Assembly: GCA_964416595.1 (NCBI GenBank)
Contig: CAYQES010000006.1
Coordinates: 62,001 to 126,000, forward strand
DNA: 64,000 nt
Source: JAKFYM01 sp964416595
GTDB lineage: Bacteria; Bdellovibrionota; UBA1018; CAIPTA01
Reading direction: 5' to 3'
Made by a program: the position numbers and the translations under genes. Shown here one piece after another: positions 58,021-64,000 of the stretch (position 1 is the stretch's first letter; each line of letters opens with the position of its first letter). The notes beneath the pieces were generated by a model, which saw only the letters and a program-made list of their open reading frames with translations, had not been told where the DNA came from and made no database searches.

Positions 58021-58673
58021 TTTTCTTCCCCTTTAATCCATTGGTAACCTACACCCCGCACGGAGTGGATCGGGTCTTCACCCGGAAATAAACCACGCAA
58101 TCGCACAATGGTATTATCCACCGTGCGTTGATTGCCCATATGATCGCTACTCCACACAAGATCTAAAATTTCATCCCGGCTCACCACTTTGGGTGCGCGC
58201 TCGAGGAGGAGGGCTAGCACTTGAAAATCTTTGGCTTGGGGCCTTTGCACTTGCCCGTCTTTCGTGCGAACCGTGCGAGCTTCTAAATCAATTTCTATTC
58301 CATGGCTTTCCACGATTTGCCGCCGGGGGTGTTTTTCCAGCACATGTTTTACCCGCAGGAGCAGTTCTTTTAAGTGAAAGGGTTTCGGGATGTATTCCTC
58401 GGCACCTAATTCAAAACCTTGCAGGCGGTGTTCCGCATCCGAGAGGGCCGTTACAAAAAGAAAGGGCGCATTCCACTCTTTGGCTAATTCAAAACCCGAA
58501 CCATCGGGCAAGCCCACATCGAAAATCACAAGATCCCATTTGCCTTCATTGAATGCGGCCCGTGCTTCTTGAGCCGCTGGCGCCCAGCGCACAAAATACC
58601 CTTCACTCGTTAAACGCTCTTTTAGCGTGAGCCCTAGGGTTGGATCATCTTCCACGAGCAGGAGCCGTTTCAC
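58017..58673 (-). CDS. OmpR-family response regulator in the heme operon
   Basis: A 218-residue two-domain regulator. The receiver domain has LLVEDDPTLG and the phospho-acceptor Asp in VIFDVGLPDGSGFEL near residue 51, with K in EEYIPKPFHLKELLLRV. The winged-helix DNA-binding domain runs from about 125 and ends VDNTIVRLRGLFPGEDPIHSVRGVGYQWI. It is coupled (ATGA) to the histidine kinase upstream and hemE downstream. It likely controls heme supply or a response to heme, iron or oxygen; target genes are unknown. Confidence 0.93.
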   Translation of the reverse strand: MKRLLLVEDDPTLGLTLKERLTSEGYFVRWAPAAQEARAAFNEGKWDLVIFDVGLPDGSGFELAKEWNAPFLFVTALSDAEHRLQGFELGAEEYIPKPFHLKELLLRVKHVLEKHPRRQIVESHGIEIDLEARTVRTKDGQVQRPQAKDFQVLALLLERAPKVVSRDEILDLVWSSDHMGNQRTVDNTIVRLRGLFPGEDPIHSVRGVGYQWIKGEEK

Positions 58674-59527
58674 GAAAGGTGCCCTCCAATTTGCAAGCGG
58701 GCTTGCAGGCCCCGGCCCGGATCACTTTGGAAGGAGAGATCTCCCCCCATTTTCTTCGCCAGGATCCGAGAAAGGTATAGACCAATGCCCGCGCCACTAC
58801 GGGTAGTGTGACGGGTGAAGCTTCTGCCGAGCTTTGTGGGATCCCCGGAAAATCCTTTGCCATCATCGCTCACGAACAAAGCCAAGCGTCCGGCTTCTTC
58901 TTTGGCTTCTACCTGCACATGTTTGGCGTTGCCGTGCACGGAGGCGTTTTGGATGAGATTCCGCAAGATACACTCGAGAGCCCGTTGGTCTGCCAGCACT
59001 TGCGCGTCTTTAGCCAGCGTTACTTTCAAATGGGGCCAATGGGCCGATAGGGAATGCAAAGTTTTTTTAAGCGGAATATCTTCCACAAATAGTTTGGCTT
59101 GCTCTGCCTGGGCGAGGATGAGGGCATTTTCTAGTTGGAGCTCGAGCCGCACCACATCTTTTAATAAACGCTGCAAGTTTTCGTTCTCGGCGTGTTTTTC
59201 TTCTAAAATTTCGGCCTGCAATCTTAGGCTCGTGAGAGACGTTTTTAGTTCATGGGTGAACGTAGAAAAGAAGCTTTGCAGTTCTTCGTGGTTTTTTTGG
59301 TCCCGATAAATAAAGTAACAGAGGGAAACGCCACCTAGGGTGAGGATCGACAATAAAAAAGATCCTTCCCAAAATAACATCCGCTGTTGCCGTGCTATTT
59401 CTTCTGGGGAGGCAGCGCCGCCTTGGGCCGCTTGTTTCATGCCGTGGATCATCCACCAGGCCGAAAGCGATAGCGTAACCAAAAGCCACAGCCCCGCCAG
59501 GCTCAAGCGCCAGTGCTTACGCTTCAT
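58670..59527 (-). CDS. Sensor histidine kinase in the heme operon
   Basis: A 285-residue inner-membrane kinase with two helices (about residues 8-28 and 50-72) and only about 20 residues between them in the periplasm. It thus probably senses within the membrane or cytoplasm rather than with a periplasmic domain. The HisKA box is STFTHELKTSLTSLRLQAEIL. The N box NLIQNASVHG, G1 FVSDDGKGF and G2 GAGIGLYLSRILAKKMGG are intact. It overlaps hemL by 11 bases and the regulator by four. The ligand is unknown; an intramembrane heme/porphyrin or redox cue fits the context. Confidence 0.92.
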   Translation of the reverse strand: MKRKHWRLSLAGLWLLVTLSLSAWWMIHGMKQAAQGGAASPEEIARQQRMLFWEGSFLLSILTLGGVSLCYFIYRDQKNHEELQSFFSTFTHELKTSLTSLRLQAEILEEKHAENENLQRLLKDVVRLELQLENALILAQAEQAKLFVEDIPLKKTLHSLSAHWPHLKVTLAKDAQVLADQRALECILRNLIQNASVHGNAKHVQVEAKEEAGRLALFVSDDGKGFSGDPTKLGRSFTRHTTRSGAGIGLYLSRILAKKMGGDLSFQSDPGRGLQARLQIGGHLS

Positions 59528-60803
59528 GGGCCGCTTCCACGAGTTTACGAGCCGCGTCCCGCAAGAGTTCCTCGCTATGGGCTAAAGATAAAAATCCCAC
59601 CTCGTAACCATTGGGCGCTAAATAAATTCCCTTTTCTAAAGCCGACCGGAAAAAAGGTGCGAAGGTGGTGCCTTGGTTTCCAGGGATTTGGCTAATGCTC
59701 CGGATCGGGTGCTGGGTTTTGCCGTGGATCCAAAAGAGAGAGGAAAAATGGGATACGGCAAAATTTGTGTCTGCGAATCCTTCCTCGAGGGCCCGGGCAA
59801 AGGATTCCATGCGCTGCTCAAGAATTTTCCATACATTTAGCTTTTCACATTTTTCCAAAGTGGCCAAACCCGCCACCATCCCTATGGGATTGGCGCTCAA
59901 GGTTCCCGCTTGGTATACGGGCCCTAAGGGCGCCACGAGATCCATGAATTCTTTTTTCCCACCGTAACAACCCACGGGGAAACCGCCGCCAAGGATTTTG
60001 CCGTAACAAACAAGATCCGGGGTGATGCCTAGTTTTTCTGCCATCCCACCAAGAGCTACGCGAAAACCGGAGATCACTTCGTCTAACAACAGAAGTGCCC
60101 CATGGGATTTGGCTAAGGCTGCGGCCTTTTCTAAAAAAGTGGTTCTTTGCAGTAACAAGCCATAGTTCGCGGGCAGGGGTTCTATCACGAGGCAGGCGAT
60201 GTCTTTGCCGTGGGTGGCAAAAATTCTTTCCAGTTGTTGTTCGTCGTCTAGCGGGCACACCAAAGTTTGCGCCGCCATGCTGGGGCTAATCCCTGCACTG
60301 GTGCTGGACGCTTCCCCCGCGAGTCCACTTCCCGCTTGCACGAGGAGAGAATCAAAGTGGCCGTGGTAGCAGCCGTCGAATTTTAAAACTTTTTCCCGGC
60401 CCGTGGCAGCTCTCGCTACTCTTAAGGCGCTCATCACGGCTTCCGTGCCCGAGGAAACAAAACGCACCTTCTCGGCCCAGGGAATTCTTTTGGTGATCCA
60501 TTCGGCAAGTGCCAAGGAGTAGGGCTCGGGTGCGCCGAATGTCCAGGCCTTGCGGATTTGCTCGAGCACGGCGGTTTCCACATCTGGATCCCGGTGGCCG
60601 AGGATGAGGGGGCCAAAACTTTGGCAAAAATCTACATAGGATTTGCCTTCAACGTCTTGCATTTGGGCGCCTTCGGCTTTTTCAAAAAAGATCGGGCCTA
60701 CACCTAAATTTTTGAAAGAGCGCACGGGGGAGTGCACGCCGCCTGGGCAAACGGCGAGGGATCGCTGAAAAAGCTGTTTATTTTTTTCCAAGGGGGTCTC
60801 CAT
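59517..60803 (-). CDS. hemL: Glutamate-1-semialdehyde 2,1-aminomutase
   Basis: HemL isomerises glutamate-1-semialdehyde to 5-aminolevulinate using pyridoxal phosphate. It has 428 residues. KVRFVSSGTEAVMSALRVARAATGR, LLLDEVISGFRVALGG and the PLP lysine motif DLVCYGKILGGGFPVGCYGG are as expected. The ATG at 60803 overlaps the hemCD end by 26 bases. Cytoplasmic; partner of HemA, which makes its substrate, and both use the same operon. Confidence 0.96.
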   Translation of the reverse strand: METPLEKNKQLFQRSLAVCPGGVHSPVRSFKNLGVGPIFFEKAEGAQMQDVEGKSYVDFCQSFGPLILGHRDPDVETAVLEQIRKAWTFGAPEPYSLALAEWITKRIPWAEKVRFVSSGTEAVMSALRVARAATGREKVLKFDGCYHGHFDSLLVQAGSGLAGEASSTSAGISPSMAAQTLVCPLDDEQQLERIFATHGKDIACLVIEPLPANYGLLLQRTTFLEKAAALAKSHGALLLLDEVISGFRVALGGMAEKLGITPDLVCYGKILGGGFPVGCYGGKKEFMDLVAPLGPVYQAGTLSANPIGMVAGLATLEKCEKLNVWKILEQRMESFARALEEGFADTNFAVSHFSSLFWIHGKTQHPIRSISQIPGNQGTTFAPFFRSALEKGIYLAPNGYEVGFLSLAHSEELLRDAARKLVEAAHEA

Positions 60804-62238
60804 TTCTCCAGTGATGGTAATTGATATACACCTCCACGGGCTTTCCGAGAATCCTTTCCAAGGTTTTTGCGGTGTGACCGGGCCCACAAGCGTGGCGGGC
60901 CTGTTTGAGTGCGGGTTGCTCAGCTAAAACCCAGGAAAAACTACTGGCGCTCATCCAAAAATAACTTTCGACTTGGGGCGGCAATTGGCCTTTGGGCTCT
61001 AGAAGATAGGTGGGTAGGAGAGGAAATTGCTCCTTATTCTCCGAGGCAGCGTGGGTGAGCTTGGTCCACTGGAGCGGGCGGTTCATTAGGGCTTGCACAG
61101 CGGGAAGATTTTCGCCTAAACCTTCATCGGAGCCGTGGACCCAAACGCCTCTGGCCGCGAGCTTTTTCCAAGTCTCGATTCCTCCACACCAATGCAGTTC
61201 TTCTTGGAGCACCCAATTTTTGGGTAGGGCTTCGGCCCGGGCGATGTAGAGATCGGTGCCTGGGTGTTCCACGGGTAGGGGAATGCGGTGGAAGAGAGAA
61301 GTGGGCTCCAGGGGCCACTTTTTTTGTGAGGGAGGGGGAGGAGATTTTGCCGCTTTCAAACTATGACGAATGCTTCCATCGGGCAGGGTGCCGTAGAAAA
61401 ATTCTACTTCTCCTAATCGTTCATGGGTTTGTACCGTGAGACCAATTTTTTGGTGGCAGCCGCCGCCGAAGGAGGAGAATGTTTTTCGCTCTTTTTCCAC
61501 CACGCGGAAGGTTTTTGCGCAATGGATGGGCGCGAGGAGTTTGCGTAAATCTTCCCGGGTGCTCAAGCCCTCAATGGCTAACGCTCCTTGGGCTGGCGCC
61601 GTGGGAAAAAGTGAAAGCGGCAAAACCATCCAGTGGACTTCTTCTAAGTAAGCGCGGATTTCTTTTTGTGCTTCTTTGAATTCCTCTTGGGGCGCTGAGA
61701 GCATGCGATCCAGGGCGGCTTTCGCCATGAAGAGTGCGTCGCCCTCACCCTGCACGAGTTTTTTTAGGCGCGTGAGGATATTGCCGCGCACGGGCTTGGT
61801 TTCTAGGCTTTCGATGGGGAACGGCAATAAATCTTTTAACCAAGATTCGGCGCTAAAGGTGCGGCGGGGGGAAGAGGTGAGGAGTGTGAGCTGAGAGCGG
61901 CCTAGGCTTTTTTTTCTGAGGAGGAAAAGATCGCGAGCGTCTTCCCGGGGAAGGGTGCCGAAGATCGCTAAGTTTGGTCGTGGAGCTGTGGGGAGATCCT
62001 TCCAGGAGTGCACCACTAAATCAGTTTTATTTTCTAATAAATCCTGCACAAAATCTTCCGTGAACACGCCTTGGCTTGGCAGTTTCCACAAAGGATCGTT
62101 TTGGTTTTGGTCTCCGAGGCTTTCCTTAAAAAGGTATTCGATTTCTAGATTCGTGTGGGCTTTCTCGAGGGCCGCGCCCACGCTAAAAGCTTGTAGGCGC
62201 GCCAAATGGCTTTTGCGCGCCGAAAGGCGCAATTTCAT
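60778..62238 (-). CDS. hemCD: HemC-HemD fusion (porphobilinogen deaminase plus uroporphyrinogen-III synthase)
   Basis: 486 residues against about 310 for HemC alone. The N-terminal two thirds are HemC: ARKSHLARLQAFSVG, the catalytic Asp in HSWKDLPTAPRP and the dipyrromethane-cofactor Cys at residue 261 in SSFGGGCHQKIGL. The C-terminal region (about 330-486) reads like a divergent HemD, with a final SASSFSWVLAEQPALKQARHACGPGHTAKTLERILGKPVE segment in the position of the HemD iGp-T motif. No other hemD is seen in the operon. The ATG overlaps the hemA stop as ATGA. Confidence 0.8.
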   Translation of the reverse strand: MKLRLSARKSHLARLQAFSVGAALEKAHTNLEIEYLFKESLGDQNQNDPLWKLPSQGVFTEDFVQDLLENKTDLVVHSWKDLPTAPRPNLAIFGTLPREDARDLFLLRKKSLGRSQLTLLTSSPRRTFSAESWLKDLLPFPIESLETKPVRGNILTRLKKLVQGEGDALFMAKAALDRMLSAPQEEFKEAQKEIRAYLEEVHWMVLPLSLFPTAPAQGALAIEGLSTREDLRKLLAPIHCAKTFRVVEKERKTFSSFGGGCHQKIGLTVQTHERLGEVEFFYGTLPDGSIRHSLKAAKSPPPPSQKKWPLEPTSLFHRIPLPVEHPGTDLYIARAEALPKNWVLQEELHWCGGIETWKKLAARGVWVHGSDEGLGENLPAVQALMNRPLQWTKLTHAASENKEQFPLLPTYLLEPKGQLPPQVESYFWMSASSFSWVLAEQPALKQARHACGPGHTAKTLERILGKPVEVYINYHHWRNGDPLGKK

Positions 62239-63062
62239 GCAAACGCATCCTCCCAGCCAAAGGGCCGGTGACAAACGCTCACCTCTCTTTGTTGGGAAAG
62301 TTTGCGGGCTGCGAGTAGGGCCTGTTCTCGGCGAGACTGCAATGTGGAGCGGATAATTTCCAATTCACCGAAGAGAGTGCCGAGGTCATAGTAAGCGGAG
62401 CTTGGGGATCGCTCGAGGTGGCCCTCCCCCCTGAGATCTAGCACGGTGCCGATTTTTTTTTCGGACCAAAGCGCGAGCAATTCTTCATTGCTCATGGGTG
62501 CGGCGATGATCCAGTGGGAATGGTCGGCGATTTTTTTGGCTTCGGTGAGGGGAAGAACAGAAACTTTTTTCCACCAGCCCGCATTGGGATCTAATTTTTT
62601 TGGGTCCCTTGCTAGCAGTATGAGTGGTTGCTCGAGTAGCCAGGGCGCCATCTCTTTGGCTAAGTTTCCGGCCCCCACGATTACTACAGGTTCTCCCGCG
62701 GGCAGGTGTTTACGGGCGAGGCTACCATAGCTCTGGGCGCCGAGGCCCGTGAGGTGATCGCGTCTCAGTTTTTTTACGTCTTCTTCCACAGCGTCTAGAA
62801 GCGGAATCCAGGCCGGATGCCAGTGGTGGGCTTGGCGAAAGGAGCGGAACTGCCCAAAAACTTCTGTTTCTCCGAGGAGCGGGGAATGGAGGCCCGAGCA
62901 AACTTCCACTAAAAAACGGTGGGCTTGGGCGCCGCGATGGATCTCGCCTACATTTGTGCTCGTGCCTGGTGGCAGGAAGTTCACTTGGCGTATACACGTG
63001 CGCCAGAGGAAAGCTCCGGGTAGATTTGCTTCTCCATGAACAAGGCTAAGTTCTTGCCACAT
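62235..63062 (-). CDS. hemA: Compact glutamyl-tRNA reductase
   Basis: HemA reduces glutamyl-tRNA to glutamate-1-semialdehyde. At 275 residues it is far shorter than the usual 420 or so. The catalytic Cys is in WRTCIRQVN (residue 23). CSGLHSPLLGETEVFGQFRSF (residues 55-75) matches the conserved AGLdSmvlGEtQIlGQvk block, and the NADPH loop VVIVGAGNLAKE is at 126-137. The N-terminal strand region is shortened and the C-terminal dimerisation domain is missing. A TACAAT box lies six bases before the ATG, predicting a leaderless message. First gene of the operon. Confidence 0.82.
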   Translation of the reverse strand: MWQELSLVHGEANLPGAFLWRTCIRQVNFLPPGTSTNVGEIHRGAQAHRFLVEVCSGLHSPLLGETEVFGQFRSFRQAHHWHPAWIPLLDAVEEDVKKLRRDHLTGLGAQSYGSLARKHLPAGEPVVIVGAGNLAKEMAPWLLEQPLILLARDPKKLDPNAGWWKKVSVLPLTEAKKIADHSHWIIAAPMSNEELLALWSEKKIGTVLDLRGEGHLERSPSSAYYDLGTLFGELEIIRSTLQSRREQALLAARKLSQQREVSVCHRPFGWEDAFA

Positions 63063-63068
63063 ACGGTA

Positions 63069-63074
63069 ATTGTA
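63069..63074 (-). promoter_or_regulatory. -10 box of the heme operon
   Basis: TACAAT on the minus strand lies six bases before the hemA ATG. Divergent from hemB, so a 71-base gap carries both promoters. Confidence 0.5.
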
Positions 63075-63133
63075 GCGTAGCCTCTTCAGGCCTTTGTCAT
63101 TGGTTTGTCACGGAATGGGAGTTTAGAGCGCAT

Positions 63134-64000
63134 ATGGAGAAATATTCATTGATCGAACGGCCCCGGCGTTTACGGCGGAGCCCGGCGTTACGGGAAGCGG
63201 TAGCGGAAACACGCCTGCATCCTTCTCACTTGGTGCTCCCGATTTTTGTGACCGAGGGCAAGGGCGTGGAAGAAAAAATTTCCTCCATGCCTGGGGTGGA
63301 ACGTAGATCTTTAGATCGTTTGTCGGGTTTTTTGGGCGAGGCCCAAGAGTTTGGCATTCGCTCCGTTGCGCTTTTTCCAAAAGTTCCCGAAGGGAAAAAA
63401 ACTAGTGACGCTTCCGAGGCCTTGAATCCCCGTGGTTTGGTTCCGGAAACCATTCGTTTTCTGAAAAAAGAATTTCCAGAATTAGTGGTTTTCTCCGATG
63501 TGGCTTTGGATCCTTATTCCGCCGATGGTCACGATGGTTTGGTGAGCGAGGGTGAAGTGGTGAATGATGCTACTTTGGCTGTGCTGGCGAAAATGGCCGT
63601 GGTGCAAGCGGAAGCCGGCGCGGATTTTGTGGCGCCCTCGGATATGATGGATGGCCGCGTGGGCGCGATCCGTGGGGCGTTGGATGCTCGCGGGTTTGAG
63701 GCAGTAGGAATTCTTTCCTACGCCGCCAAATATGCTTCCTGTTTTTATGGCCCCTTTCGGGATGCCTTGGATTCGGCTCCCAAAAAGGGCGACAAAAAAA
63801 CCTACCAGATGGATTTTAGGAATTCGGTGGAAGCTTTGCGGGAAGTGCGTTTAGACGTGCAAGAGGGCGCGGATATGGTGATGGTAAAACCCGCGGGGGC
63901 TTACCTTGATGTGATTTCTTCCGTGCGGGCCGCGGTGGACATACCCGTGGCGGCCTATCAGGTGAGCGGCGAGTATTCGATGATTCGTTTTGGCGCGGAA
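63134..64000 (+). CDS. hemB: Delta-aminolevulinate dehydratase (porphobilinogen synthase), 3' truncated by window
   Basis: HemB condenses two 5-aminolevulinates into porphobilinogen. 289 codons are visible and the frame runs off the window. Schiff-base lysines are in SYAAKYAS (K199) and VMVKPAGAY (K252). The metal region DVALDPYSADGHDG (122-135) lacks the three cysteines of zinc-type HemB and carries Asp/Ser residues, so it is the magnesium-regulated class. A GGGAG lies 12 bases before the ATG. Divergent from the heme operon, so hemB is separately promoted. Confidence 0.95.
   Translation, partial: MEKYSLIERPRRLRRSPALREAVAETRLHPSHLVLPIFVTEGKGVEEKISSMPGVERRSLDRLSGFLGEAQEFGIRSVALFPKVPEGKKTSDASEALNPRGLVPETIRFLKKEFPELVVFSDVALDPYSADGHDGLVSEGEVVNDATLAVLAKMAVVQAEAGADFVAPSDMMDGRVGAIRGALDARGFEAVGILSYAAKYASCFYGPFRDALDSAPKKGDKKTYQMDFRNSVEALREVRLDVQEGADMVMVKPAGAYLDVISSVRAAVDIPVAAYQVSGEYSMIRFGAE

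Noticed and set aside
1..64000. Prophage, transposase, toxin-antitoxin or CRISPR-Cas genes
   Set aside because: None of the translated genes shows their motifs, and no array was found.

Overview
The window looks like a chromosomal segment of a Gram-negative bacterium with lipopolysaccharide. It carries Kdo synthesis genes (kdsB, kdsA, kdsC), Lpt export genes, O-antigen-type ligase and glycosyltransferases, and an orphan FliL. The mix of peptidoglycan hydrolases, bactofilin, GGDEF protein, split transketolase and a single large heme operon is most consistent with the Bdellovibrionota / former delta-proteobacteria. That placement is inference from gene content, not from a marker-gene search. 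No rRNA, tRNA, CRISPR array, insertion sequence or phage gene was recognised.

Layout. 1-7.9 kb: secreted protein, recG-greA, a small lysine-tailed protein, carB with a coupled zinc-ribbon gene. 7.9-18.3 kb: envelope polysaccharide genes (ligase, three glycosyltransferases, UDP-xylose synthase), a metallophosphoesterase, a secreted glucosaminidase and a RibD-type reductase. 18.3-32.2 kb: housekeeping genes (bolA-grx, SIS sugar-phosphate protein, FAD oxidoreductase, queG, transketolase halves, rhomboid, fliL, alanine dehydrogenase). 32.2-36.9 kb: bactofilin with a membrane partner, divergent from a pseudo-receiver/diguanylate cyclase/metallophosphoesterase operon. 37.0-43.4 kb: a tight seven-gene operon with two membrane desaturases, a FeeM-like N-acyltransferase, two different diiron-type oxygenases, a hexapeptide acyltransferase and a GT1 glycosyltransferase. 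It has no NRPS, PKS or carrier protein and is the best candidate for an undescribed biosynthetic system. 43.6-44.9 kb: lytic transglycosylase-like gene and a regulatory gap. 44.9-53.4 kb: one long operon kdsB-pyrG-hyp-kdsA-kdsC-lptCA-lptB-rpoN-hpf-ATP-grasp, linking Kdo production, CTP supply and LPS export. 53.5-63.1 kb: a nine-gene heme operon (hemA-hemCD-hemL-kinase-regulator-hemE-hemN-hemG-hemH) with a two-component system embedded in it, divergent from hemB, which runs off the window.

Themes. Genes are packed, and most operon joints are 4-base ATGA/GTGA overlaps. Many operon-leading genes show a -10-like box 5-7 bases before the ATG and no ribosome binding site, which suggests leaderless mRNAs. 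Two short palindromic or operator-like motifs recur upstream of separate genes, and a family of hairpin repeats sits in two intergenic gaps.
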